Positions 1 through 10,689 of a stretch of 64,000 nucleotides of DNA are shown here, piece by piece (the first letter of the stretch is position 1; the number at the start of each line of letters is the position of its first letter). The position numbers were made by a program, and so were the translations under genes. Origin of the DNA: Sternotherus odoratus (lineage: Eukaryota; Chordata; Testudines; Kinosternidae). The DNA lies in contig JAVMKO010000005.1 of NCBI GenBank assembly GCA_032164245.1, forward strand, positions 56,281,442-56,345,441, in the 5' to 3' direction. The notes under the pieces were generated by a model that saw nothing but the letters and a program-made list of their open reading frames with translations, was not told where the DNA came from and did no database searches.

Positions 1-2025
1 GAAGTGACTGCAAGTGCATATCAAAGATTATAAATTCAAACAGAGATTCTGAATCCCACTGGAAACAGGAAGTGCTGCTATTCTAATTTATTTGGAGAGT
101 TGGCACTAAAGACTGTCCGTGATAAAGATATGGCTGCTGTCTGAATAATGTGGAGAAACTGATATCAAAGCGGCATGCCCACCACCACCAATTTAAACCA
201 GAACATGGAGGGCACATAAACTGTCTGATGACTATCAAGGCTAGGTAAGTATTACTGGATCCCACAATTAGAATAAACTAAACTGGAGGTTTGGGGGTGG
301 GGTGGTGGGAGATGGGAAAATAAGAGCAGGAATAAATATGATGAATCTGCGCACTGCCTGGCAGCAAGGTCTATTTCATTGGAAAATTGCTCTTTCAGTG
401 CAAACATTTTTAAAATGCTCCCTGCCCCCACATTTTCTCTCTTTCCCCTCTCAATAGCTGAACTTTTCAAAAAACAATTAAATAAATAAATAAATAACCA
501 TCATTGGGCAGAAGCCAAGCACAGACAATTTCATCTTGAAAGATGCAAGTTTCCAGAAAGTTCTGTGGGAGTGGACACAGTGGCTGAGAAAGGAAGCTAT
601 TAAGTAGCTTTTAGTACAAAGCTTTCTGTTACAGACCCTGAAGTCCTATGAACAGATAGGGTTAACTTGTCAAGTTACATTCCTTATTTTCAGAGCCTTC
701 TGTATCTGTTTCAGTCAATGGTGTATAGTATACACAGCTAAAATTGCCAAATGTTAAAAATACATTTGGGGTGTTGGGTGTTTTGCTACTGTTTGGGTGG
801 TTGGTCGATTTTGTTTTGTTTTTTGGAGATGGGAGGGTGAGTGGAGATCGGAAGGTGGTGATTGGGTAAGTCCAAGTTTAAGACACCCTTCTTGACATCA
901 GGCATAAAAGGTTCCTGTGCTTCACTGTATTATAAATCACAACTGTCTGACTGCAAACCATGCTTAAAGGGTTATAATTACAGATGCTATTAATACAGCC
1001 TAGGGCTTTACAGTTGCTAATGATAGTCACATAGTTTAATGCAATATAAACAGTGATATTTACGGTGTTGTGAACCTAGCCAAAAAGTTCTCAGTCTTAT
1101 AGTTAAACTATGCTCAATATAGTTATTAAATTACTGGACTATATCTGATAGCATATTATATATACAAATGAGGCATGGAACTCCTCTATGGTTGGTGCTT
1201 CCCTTTCTCTCAAGTCAATGGAACCCTAAAGTCTCAATTACATAAGTACCAGCGGCTGCCATCCCCTGCTCAGTTCTGGGGTCCCACCCTCGCAAGTAAC
1301 TGAGCCAGTCACCATGGCAAGAGGCCCTCTTGCTGCCTTGGAGCTGATGCAATTGCATGGGTTGCATGTGTCTAACACTGCCTTGGGCCATCAGCCCCCA
1401 TTTTTACAGGGATCCCAGAGGACCCACGCCCATCTGTTCTGCAATGCCTTTGCAAAATCCCACAGCATTTGAGCATGCCCGCATTTAAGCATGCTGGTAG
1501 TAGCAGAAGTTTCCTACCACAGCCTGCAGGGGGTCACTAGGTATGATCCAGTGCTGATAGGGCTGTTATTGGGAAATGCAATTTGTTTCCATAACTTTCA
1601 TAACCTCCTCTTGCTGTGGGAACACTGAGAGGTATGCGTCTGCCTGCTCCAGCCTCTCCCCAACCCCACTCCATTTCTATCTATCTCTGCTAGACCCTGT
1701 ATAGAAAAATCTTTTTTTTTTCTTCTAAGATTACCCCATCATTGAAGGATAAAGTGAGTGGCACAAAAATACCCTTTATTTAGGCCTGCCCTTCCAACTT
1801 AGTTAATATCACACTGGAAGATAAATGAAAATTAAAAGCATAAATACAAATATGCTTTTTGTTTGTTATTACAAACTACCTCCAGAGAGCCTAAGCAATA
1901 GGAATAATCATTTTGTACATTTCCTGAGCTTCTTGCAGTCTGAGGTAGAAAGTCAAGAACTGCCTCTCCACTTAGCAAACATTAATCTGTCACTGCGTAA
2001 AGGTTAAGTCTGGAAAATGATTTGT
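1..2025. other. Non-coding stretch, no gene recognised
   Basis: AT-rich sequence with frequent stops in all frames. The only simple structure is a short AAAT run near 478-497. The segment around 1180-1560 is somewhat more GC-rich and may be a very old repeat, but I cannot assign it to a family. Confidence 0.5.
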
Positions 2026-3964
2026 ACTGTACTATTTGAAGTTGTACCTGTAGAATTAGCTGATATTTCCAAAGCAACTTTGCTTGAAACCAGCACAGCT
2101 GAAGACCCTGCACATGAGCTACAAAGCCAGAGATCACATATATGATCTTAAAACAACAACAAACAACAACAAAAACCCAAAGGCCCTGTAGATAAACTTG
2201 AAAGGATCAAAACCAATGGCTCTGTAGATGAACAAGTTAACAATGAAGCAGGTCAAAGAAGTCATTACACTAAAAGTGGTTTAACGTTCCCATCTGATAA
2301 AAGATTTTCAAGATTCAGTTTTATCAGTTGAGCAACCACATGTCTGTATAGTTTGATCCTCACCGGCCCACTGAAAGTGATATGCCAAATGGACAGTTTC
2401 CCTTTTTTCCAACAAACTACCATTTTTCATCCTCATTTTACAGAACAAAAAATGCATTTCTTGAAGATTTGCACATCAGGTGGCTTACCCTGTCTTTCAG
2501 ATTATGCATATCGTCACATTGTTAGTTGTTCGGGGATACAGAAACTTTAAAATCAACATGGTTAACAGTGATTGGAAGAGTATGATAAAGTCAATGTGGT
2601 TCATGAAAGGAACAAACAACATATGCAGTCATATGCGACAAGACTACAATTCACAAAGGGCCACAGTATCAATGAATGTTTTTATAAACAAGCATCAGAA
2701 AATATTAGGAAATAATAATAAGTACTAAAAATGTTTATTACTCATTCAAAATTTTAGCTAGTTTGGGTCTCCCCTTCCACAGCCACTATGAAGTGCTGAA
2801 GAGCAACAATTGTGGTATTTGCTTGAGTATCAATAAACTACTTGAAAGACATAATGCAGCTTTTGCCTACCATATTAGCAACACCAAGCAAATCAAATAC
2901 CTGAGCAAGACAGTTACTGATGAAGTCTTTTAGCATCAGAAACCAGGAGGCACATACTTAATAGCTGCCAAGAAGCTACGTTTTTTACTGGGATTGTAGA
3001 TGCAACCTTAGATATTAGCTATGTTGATCAGATAGCCAATTTGTTTTTCTTTGTTAATGCTCATATTGAAGGAAAAGTAGACATAAAAGATGATTTTTTA
3101 AGGTTTGTCGCAGTATGTGAGGAAGATGCTGCATCCCTGTGTGACCAGTTAACTGATGTTTTATTCTGCAAGTATGAATTAGACCCCAAATACATGTATG
3201 GACAGTGATATGATGAGACCAGTGTTATGCCTTTCTCATAAATAAACTAGGGAAATACAGTTAGATAGAGCTACTATAAGGTGGGTGCATAACTGGTTGG
3301 AAAACAGTTCCCAGAGAGTAGTTATCAGTGGTTCACAGTCAAGCAGGAAGGGCATATTTAGGAGGTCCTATAGGGATCTGTTCTGGGTCTCGGTTTGTTC
3401 AATATTTTGATCAATGATTTAGATAATGGCATAGAGCGTACATTTATAAAGTTTGCAGATGATACCAAGCTGGGAGGGACTGCAAGTGCTTTGGAAGATA
3501 AGATTAAAATTCAAAACGATCTGGACAAACTGGCGAAATGGTCTGAAGTAAATAGGATGAAATTCAATAAGGAGAAATACAAAGTACTTAATTTAGGAAG
3601 GAACAATCAGTTGCACACACAGACAAAATGGGAAATAACTGCCTAGAAAGGAGTAAGGGGATCCCTAGAAAGGAATCTGGGGGTCATAGTGACTCACAAG
3701 CTAAATGAGTCAACAGTATCACCCTGTTGCCAAAAAATAAAAATAAAAAAGCAGCCATCATTCTGCGATGTAGTAGCAGGAGTGTTGTAACCAAGACACT
3801 AGAAGTAATTCTTCTGCTCTACTCTTCGGTAATTATGCAGAGAAGAGCAACAAAAATTATTAAAGGACTATAAAATATGAGGGAAGATTGAAAAAATTGG
3901 GTTTGTTTAGTCTGGAGAACAGAACAGAAGACTGAGGGGGGGACTTGATAACAGTTTTCAAGTA

Positions 3965-4441
3965 CAGTAAAACCTCGATTTAACGGACTTCGGATGCAAC
4001 GGACAATATTTTTTATCCATATCAGACCGCGACCCCTCCCGGCTGCGGCCCCGGTCCCCTTTGCAGGCGGCTGGCTGCTGGCTCCCAGCTGCCGCCCTGT
4101 AACAGCCACTAGCGGGCTGGCTGCCGGCTCCCAGCTGCCGCCCCAGTCCCAGCCGCTAGCAGGCTGGCTGCCGGCTCCCAGCTGCCGCCCAGATCCCGGC
4201 AGCGGGCGGTCTGGCTGCCGGCTCCCAGCTGCCGCCCGGGTCCCAGCAGCAGGCAGGCTGCCGGCTCCCGACTCCCGCCCGGGTCCCGGCAGCGGACGGG
4301 CTGCGGAGCTACCGCCCCAACCCTGTGGCGGGCGGGCTGCTGCTCCGACAGCTCTTTTTTTAAAAAAAATTAAATAACGGACTTTTTGATTTAACGGACA
4401 CCCCCTCGCCCAAATTAGTCAGTTAAATGGAGGTTTTACTG
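3965..4441. mobile_element. Non-autonomous pogo/Tigger-like element with TA duplication
   Basis: Starts CAGTAAAACCTCGATTTAAC and ends with the inverted equivalent, AAATGGAGGTTTTACTG. It is flanked by TA on both sides (3963-3964 and 4442-4443). The CAGT terminus and TA target fit the pogo/Tigger branch of Tc1/mariner. The interior is a GC-rich tandem array, unit about 45-50 bp and about six degenerate copies, containing GGCTGCCGGCTCCCAGCTGC. This array makes a long chance frame at 3994-4377. Inserted in the CR1 at 3230-4914. Confidence 0.8.
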
Positions 4442-4736
4442 TATATAAAAGGTTGTTACAAGGAGAAGGGAGAAAATTTGTTCTCGTTAACCTCTGAGGA
4501 TAGGACAAGAAGCAATGGTCTTAAGCTGCTGCAAGGGTGATTTAGGCTGGATATTAGGAAAAACTTCCTAATTGTCAGGGTAGTTAAACACTGGAATAAA
4601 TTGCCTTGGGAGGTTGTGGAATCTCCATCACTGGAGATTTTTAAGTGCAGGTCAGACATACACCTGTCAGAGATCATCTAGTCCTGCCATGAGTGCAGGG
4701 GATTGGACTAGAAGATCTCTTGAGGCCTCTTCCAGT

Positions 4737-4892
4737 CAGGACAGCTCTACCCTTTTTGCTGCCCCAAGCAAAAAAATAAAAAATAAAAAGAGTGGCCGAA
4801 TTGTGCTGTCCCAAGATTAGTCAGAATGCCACCCCTTAGCATGTGCTTCCCCAGGCACATGCTTCCTCAGCTGGTGCCTAGAGCTGGCTCTG
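4737..4892. mobile_element. Small hAT MITE in CR1 3' end
   Basis: Termini are CAGGACAGCTCTACC and, inverted, TAGAGCTGGCTCTG. The flanks CTTCCAGT (4729-4736) and CTTCCAAT (4893-4900) are an 8-bp target duplication with one mismatch, as expected for hAT. It interrupts the CR1 3' terminal segment, which resumes with CCCATGATTCTATG. Confidence 0.65.
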
Positions 4893-6745
4893 CTTCCAAT
4901 CCCATGATTCTATGGCTGGAACTCATGGGAGATTGAAAGCAAAAACGAGAGAATATCTTTCAGGCAAAGGAGACAAGGTGTATGCACCATACATCCATTG
5001 TCCAGCACATCAAATTAACCTAGCTTTGATGCATGCTGTTGAAGGGAAGGCCAATCCAGTCATGAAGGTTTTCTTTGCATCTCTGCAGGAAGTATATACA
5101 TTTTTCACAGACACTGTCAATGGAAAAAACTAAAGATTACATCTAGAAATGATCTTTATCTTGAAACTCTTGCTTGAAGGAGTATAGTTTTTCAAAGAGA
5201 AGAGAAACTTGATGATGCATTTCAGACCCCTGAGAAAGTTGACTGGATTGATGCAGCAGATGAAATTGATCAGGCTTTTGAAGAATGAAGGAGACCTTTA
5301 CTTCTAAAGGCAATCTGTAAGACTAAATGGGAAGGTTGAATGAAAGCTATTGAGGCAATGATAGTAAACTTTCAGAGTATAATTGAGTGCTTAGAAGATG
5401 AAACTGTCGCTCAAAGCAGGAATAATGAGGACATATGTCAAGCAAAAAGAAGTCTTTGATGGCTTGGATGTTCTATCTCAATCAGTTATGGTAGCATAGG
5501 ACCTTGGTTATCATGGCTGCAGCCTCTGGAATCCTTCAGTCAAAGAAAATTGACCTGTTCCAAGTCCTGCAGACATTTGAGAGCAGAGTAAATGATGTCA
5601 GCAAATTCAGATATGAAGAAAAGTACAAGGAAACTAAAATAATCTCAGAACAGGTAGGAAGCAATAAGTTTTGAAAATGCAAAATATCCAAGCCACAGTG
5701 AGACATTTGCATGTCATGGATGATAAATTTAGGTACGATTCTGTTAGAAGGAAAGGATAACCATCAAAGGAAATATGTCATGGTCTTTTTAGACAATATG
5801 ATTGGGGAACTAAAATCACTGCATGAGAGATTTCAAGAGGTAGCTACTCTGTTTGTTTTCCTCCATCTCAGGCAACTTCAAAATATAACTTTAGAAGAGC
5901 TACAGAACGAAGTTCTTAAACTTGTGGGAAAATCCTAATACTTTTTTTTAGACTTGGCTCACAAGATTATGTCTTTCAAGTTGTATTATTCTACAAAGAA
6001 CACAGTGGTAGTCATTTAGTCACTTGGAGTCTAGAGCTATTTGAATTTCAAAACGCCAAGTTCTTTTGATGATGTTTTATCAAAAATAGAAATTCTGTGT
6101 CAACTTTTTCTCTCTCTCTAATTGGAGTGGCTAGTGCTGATCACACCATGAACAAATTAAGACATGTCAAAAACTACATGCTTTCAACACTATCACAGAC
6201 ATGGCTGAATGACCTTGCTCTCCTTGCAACTGAGAAAGATGAGATAGTGAGGCTGACGCTGGACAGCATCACAGAACAATTTGCTGTGGTGCAAGCATTG
6301 GACATACACAAACCAACACAATTTGGGTGAGATTCCACTTGTGTAGGCCTGTGATTTTTGTTTTATTTTTAACTTTTTATATTTAAAAAAGCCAAAGGTG
6401 GCATGCTCATTGGGTCCCATAGTGCATGTTTGCTGTCCATGCTCTGTCCCTTAATTCTGCCCCTGTTCTAACCTGCCCCAGAATCAGCTGTCTTGGCTTC
6501 ACTCTCTTTCCAGTCTCACTGCTTCAGAAACAGTCTCTTCTTCCTGTCCCAAGTCCCTGAGTTTTATACCGGGGAAACCCCTAGTCCAAGGCTGCTCATC
6601 GAGACCATAAGAGCTGGAAAGGCAAACCCGGGCATCTTTCCTCCTGTTGTGCTTCTGTTTCACAACATAAAGGAACATTCGCGCTTCAGCTGCTAGCCAA
6701 AAGAATTTTAACCCACACAATATCCTTAATGACTCTCAGGGTGCA

Positions 6746-6927
6746 AAGAATCAGGGTGGTAGCCGTGTTAGTCTGGAATAGCAGAGTTAACAAAGTCCTG
6801 TGGCACCTTAAAGACTAACTATAAAGTTTTGAAGCATGAGCTTTCGTGGGCTAATACCCACTAGCCCACGAAAGCTCATGCTTCAAAACTTTATAGTTAG
6901 TCTTTAAGGTGCCACAGGACTTTGTTA
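6746..6927. mobile_element. Fold-back Penelope-like element tail
   Basis: Two copies of a Penelope-like element 3' tail joined head to head. The left copy is on the minus strand (GTAGCCGTGTTAGTCTGGAA and on), the right copy on the plus strand. Arms 6786-6853 and 6862-6929 are perfectly complementary over 68 bp around an 8-bp loop. The unit is flanked by a 14-bp direct repeat, ACTCTCAGGGTGCA, at 6732-6745 and 6928-6941, so it inserted as one piece. The family assignment comes from the related copy at 37943-38468, which still encodes GIY-YIG sequence. Confidence 0.8.
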
Positions 6928-6999
6928 ACTCTCAGGGTGCAGTTACTGTATGGAATGTTTAACACTTTCAACTGACAAACACGGTTCCTAAATGTAATA

Positions 7000-7335
7000 A
7001 GGGGAACAAATAAGTCCTGGGCAGAGAGGGACAGTCAGCCTAATTTCAAAACCTGAAAAGATACTGGAACAAATTATTAAACAACCAATTTGTAAACACC
7101 TAGAGGGTAATAGGGTGATAAGTAATAGCCAACATGGATTTGCCAAGAATCATGTCAAACCAACCTAATTTTCTTCTTTGACAGTGTTAATGGCCTAGTG
7201 GATAGGGAGAAAGTAGCAGACATGATAGCTCTTGATTTTAGTAAATCTTTTGACAGTCTCCCATGACATTTTCATAAACAAACCAAGCAAATGGGGTCTT
7301 AATGAAATAACTATAAAGTGGGTGCACAAGTAGTT
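7000..7335 (+). mobile_element. CR1 LINE fragment, RT fingers/palm region
   Basis: Reading the plus strand gives fragments of the CR1 reverse transcriptase: a Q-H-G-F-like segment (ANMDLPRIMSNQPN in broken frames), then DSVNGLVDREKVADMIALDF followed by SKSFDSLP, the conserved LDFSKAFD block. There are stop codons and no intact frame. It is truncated at both ends, and the right side abuts a GC-richer MITE. Confidence 0.75.
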
Positions 7336-7339
7336 GAAA

Positions 7340-7812
7340 AACTATACTTGCTATACTTGCACCAACTTAAGTGAGGCAGTGTTGGAGGGTTGACAGCCCG
7401 GGCTGTTAGCCCTGCATGACTGGGAGCTGGGGCTGTCAGCTCTGTATAGATCTCCCACTGGGATCCCGACTGCCCAGTGAGGAGAGCCTTGGCTTTCAGC
7501 TCTGTGTGAGCAGTACAGGGCATCTGGACTGCCAGCTGGGAGCTCCTCATGGAGCGGATACCCCAGGCTCTCAGAGCCAGGCAGCACAGTGCTGACAGGC
7601 AATGTATGTAATGCAGTGTCTACACAGACACCGCGCCAACCTAATTACATCAAGCTAAGCACTACGCCTCTCATGGAGGTGGAGTTATTAGGTCGGTGTA
7701 ATGGGGAACTTACATTGGCAGGAGTAACACTGTAGTGTAGACACTTACAGAGGTAGATGATGTAAACTGCCTGATGTTGACCTAACTCTGTAGATGAGAC
7801 CTGGCCTAGGAG
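7340..7812. mobile_element. Degenerate MITE with internal repeats
   Basis: Moderately GC-rich block with imperfect internal repeats around the motif GGGCTGTCAGCTCTGT. It is followed by a section with AACACTGTAGTGTAGACA and ends near AGATGAGACCTGGCC, a terminus type seen in several reptile DNA transposon families whose ends read like GGTCTACACTACAG. The left terminus and target duplication are not clear, so superfamily is not assigned. Confidence 0.4.
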
Positions 7813-8334
7813 TCATATTTAGAACAATCATTTTGGTACCTCCTTGAAAACAGATAGGGTTTCCACTGCTGAGATTCTGAGACTTTATAGATGCTTAGCT
7901 CCCATATTAGTGACCATGAACCTTTTAAAAGGAAATACCCACAGACTGGTAAGGTCCACTTTGTTATGGGGGAGTGGGACATAGGCTATGATATGCAAAA
8001 CCAAGTAATTTAAAGATGTCCAAAGCTTCAGGTTTTCAAAACAGGAATCATCAAAATGTCTCCATCTGCCATGCAAGATATTTAGGATGAAGGGCTGGTT
8101 AGGGACAGGGCAGTAGTAAAGTTGTTTGGGAAGCTTTAATTGTGAATTTCTATATTTGGTTTCTTGTATTTGCAGCGTAAGCTTAGCTTTCACTTTGAGT
8201 TAACAATCAAACTTCTGTGTATTTCTGGACAAAACAGACATTCTCTTTGGAGGAAGAGCCTTAAATAATGGCATAAAAAAAGCCAGGGAGCACACAGATG
8301 ACTTTAAGTCCAACAGGAGTTCTATATGACTGGC

Positions 8335-8338
<4 letters not shown>

Positions 8339-8392
<54 letters not shown>
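8339..8392. repeat. (TG)n microsatellite
   Basis: Uninterrupted TG dinucleotide run of 27 units. Read on the minus strand it produces artificial Thr-His frames. Confidence 0.98.
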
Positions 8393-8395
<3 letters not shown>

Positions 8396-8472
8396 TTCAG
8401 GTACAACCAAACCAGCAATATCTGTATTCACTTTTCCTTCATTGAAGCTAAACAAAGCTGCAAGAAGCATTA

Positions 8473-8599
8473 GGGTGACCAGATGTCCTGATTTTATAGG
8501 GACAGTCCCGATTTGGGTGTGTGTTTTTTTTCTTATATAGGCTCCTATAACCCCCCCACCTCCTATCCTGATTTTTTTACACTTGCTATCTGGTCACTC
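8473..8599. mobile_element. Short TA-target MITE, copy 1 of 4
   Basis: Starts GGGTGACCAGATGTCCTGAT and ends with the inverted form TATCTGGTCACTC, flanked by TA on both sides. Related copies lie at 43979-44085, 53601-53704 and 56622-56714. TA duplication and small size point to a Tc1/mariner-type non-autonomous element, but no transposase is present to confirm it. Confidence 0.75.
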
Positions 8600-8738
8600 T
8601 AAGAAGCACCCAACAAAAATAAAAAGCAGCAGCGCACTTTATGCCCCCTCCTCTCCCCCCAATTCTGGCTTTGAGTTAACACACAAACAAACTGGCTATC
8701 CCCAGGAAGGAGCATAGCCACTTTTTAAGGCTCTGAGC

Positions 8739-9099
8739 CAGAGGTGAAAGCATACCAGCAAGAGCGGATACACAGCCGACTGTACCGGCAGGGGGCAGCT
8801 TCCCCAAGCCAGCGATTTAAAGGACTCGGGGCTCCTGGCAGCAGCCAGAGCACTGGGCCCTTTAAATTGCCATCACAGCCCCGCTGACGGAGCCCCAGAG
8901 TAGCAGCGTCAGCCAGGAGCAGTGATTTAAAGGGTCCGGGGCTCCCAGCTGCTGCTACCTCAGGCTGCTACCCCGGGCTATCGTGATTTAAAGGCCCCGC
9001 CTCTTCCGGTTGATCCCACAACCCTTCCAGTTGAGGTCCTAAACCCCTTACTCAGGACTCCAGCTTATTGGTAAGTCCTTTAAGTTACTTTCACCCCTG
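8739..9099. mobile_element. hAT MITE with perfect 8-bp duplication
   Basis: Terminal inverted repeats CAGAGGTGAAAG and, inverted, ACTTTCACCCCTG. Flanked by identical CTCTGAGC at 8731-8738 and 9100-9107. The 8-bp duplication and CAG/CTG ends identify a hAT non-autonomous element. The interior is GC-rich with repeated GATTTAAAGG motifs. Confidence 0.9.
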
Positions 9100-9639
9100 C
9101 TCTGAGCCTATCTGGTTTCAGCTGTATCTGGTTTCAGCTGTACCTGATTGTCACAAGTGCACATAGGACTGGGGGAATTAACTCCAAAAGCCCCATGCCA
9201 CTTCTCAGCACAGCTATTCCTGTCCCCAGGGTTACCAGTGGCATGGGCCACATCATGACTCCAGGACTGCTCTAAGGGGTGCCAAAGGACAAACATTCCC
9301 TTTATATATTTACAAATGTAATCCCATTTTAATGTTTCTTTTTACTTAGAAATTATATTGTCCACTGAATGCTATGTCACTTTTCTGGATGTTGTATGAT
9401 TGTGTCATCACATACCCCATTGTAATGAACATATGAAAGTTAGAGTTATGGGTAAAGTTACTGTCAGAACCTTAATGCTGAATGTTTGTAATTACAATCT
9501 CAAATTTAATGGGATATTATTAGGGATTTTTCCATATACATTTATTCTGCCTTAAGATATTTGAAAAATAATGATTATATTGAAAAGTGCAAGAAGGAGT
9601 ACAAGTCCAAAAAAGATTCCAGCAGAAGTTGAAACAGCA

Positions 9640-9925
9640 GGTAGAGAAGCAGTGTGGTTTTGTGGAAAGGGAATTGGGGTGGGACTCAGGATATGTAGGT
9701 TCTATTCCTTGTTCTGCAAGAAACTTTCCATGTGACCTTAAACAATTCACTTCATCTGTGTCCTTATTTTCCTTCCCACCCTTTGTAGTTCTTGTCTATT
9801 TAAATTGTAAGCCCTGTGAGGAAAGGACTGTCTTTTACTATGTGTCTGTACAGTGCCTACTACAACTGGGCTCTGATCTTGGTTGGGGCCTCTGTGGGCT
9901 ACTGTATTATAAATAAATAACATGG
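9640..9925 (+). mobile_element. MIR/CORE-like SINE with LINE-like tail
   Basis: Begins with the SINE head GAGAAGCAGTGTGGTTTTGT and keeps the promoter-like segment with GGTTCTATTCCTTG. It continues with the CORE region (CCATGTGACCTTAAACAATT) and ends with the tail ACAGTGCCTACTACAACTGG to TATTATAAATAAATAA. This order matches tRNA-derived amniote SINEs of the MIR/CORE type. It is old and diverged. Confidence 0.7.
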
Positions 9926-10319
9926 GTATAGTCTAGGACATAAAAGGTATTGTGTTGACAAGGAACAGTAAACATTACATGTTGCTGTATTTCATGGCAG
10001 ACGAAGTTCACTAAGAGACAGGAATGTGAATTATTCACCCTGGGAATCTATAAGAGGGCAGGAAAATTCATATTAACAGAGACTGAAATTTCATTCAAAG
10101 TAACTATAAATGAATGTGAGTTGAATTAAAAAAAACAGGTGGTAATATTAAGACATGCTCACCTGATGCGGAAACCTACTCGTGCCTACAAGAGACTAGA
10201 CTGGTTAAATTTTTGCAAGAAAGATGTAACTAAAATCCCTGCAAGTTGCCAAGGTATGGATGAGGTCTTGAAAAAGTTGGTCATGCAGTATGGTTAAAGC
10301 AGCTTGATGATGGTCTAAC

Positions 10320-10510
10320 AATACATTATACTTCTATAGCAGCACTTCCCATCTCAAGATCTCACAAATCTTTACAAACACTCACAAATTCATCCTGACA
10401 AGTCCTTTGGGAGTTTAAGTATTATTAGTCTCATTGTATAGATAAAGAAACTAAGGCAGAGAAAGGTTCTATAGCTCACTCTATCTAAACCTTTTATTGA
10501 GTCAGGCCTG
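10320..10510 (-). mobile_element. MIR-like SINE fragment
   Basis: On the plus strand the sequence shows the MIR reverse-complement pattern: ATCTCACAAATCTTTACAAA, then a CTCATTGTATAGATAAAGAA block and GAGTCAGGCCTG. Degenerate, no boundaries. Confidence 0.5.
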
Positions 10511-10689
10511 AAAAAACATGATGGACTTCAAAATCATGAGATTGTTAAAACAATACATTTAAGGGTTTTGTTTATTCACCTTCTTGTTTAGGAGCCTTGA
10601 GGGTTCATATTTTCAAGCTCCACAATCACGAAATATAGAAACTTACTTTAGTTTAAAATTAATGTCATGCAGAGCAGAGCAGAGCATGA

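Larger units (their letters stand above)
3230..4914 (+). mobile_element. CR1 LINE fragment (RT C-terminus and 3' end), inserted in hAT relic
   Basis: 5'-truncated CR1 non-LTR retrotransposon. A frame at 3395-3646 gives FNILINDLDNGIERTFIKFA with the RT catalytic block FADDTKLGG, then ALEDKIKIQNDLDKLAKW. The rest follows the CR1 3' part (DNA reading GTGACTCACAAGCTAAATGAG near 3690, GGTCTTAAGCTGCTGCAAGG near 4520) and ends with the CR1 3' signature CCATGATTCTATG at 4902-4914. Two younger DNA transposons interrupt it, at 3965-4441 and 4737-4892. It lies inside the hAT transposase relic with little or no target duplication. Confidence 0.85.
2030..6340 (+). pseudogene. Decayed hAT transposase gene, split by a CR1 insertion
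   Basis: Relic of an autonomous hAT-type transposase of the broad group with DUF4371-like and ZMYM1-like architecture. In the left part, frames near 2750-2880 read LGLPFHSHYEVLKSNNCG, and 2990-3228 reads DATLDISYVDQIANLFFFV then CDQLTDVLFCKYELDPKY, matching the RNase-H-fold core. The right part resumes at 4915 with AGTHGRL and YIHCPAHQINLALMHAVEG, the usual H-C-x-A-H-x-x-N-L signature. Near 6127-6240, ADHTMNKLRHVKNYMLSTLS and LNDLALLATEKDE match the C-terminal hAT dimerisation region. The frame is destroyed by many stops and frameshifts. The CR1 at 3230-4914 sits between two adjacent codons, so its removal restores local continuity. Terminal inverted repeats of this copy were not found, so its outer limits are approximate. 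Confidence 0.75.

Noticed and set aside
3994..4377. 127-codon frame with repeated GGWLLAPSCRP-like units
   Set aside because: Translation of the tandem array inside the pogo/Tigger-like element.
8200..8470. Thr-His repeat proteins on the minus strand
   Set aside because: Translation of a TG microsatellite.
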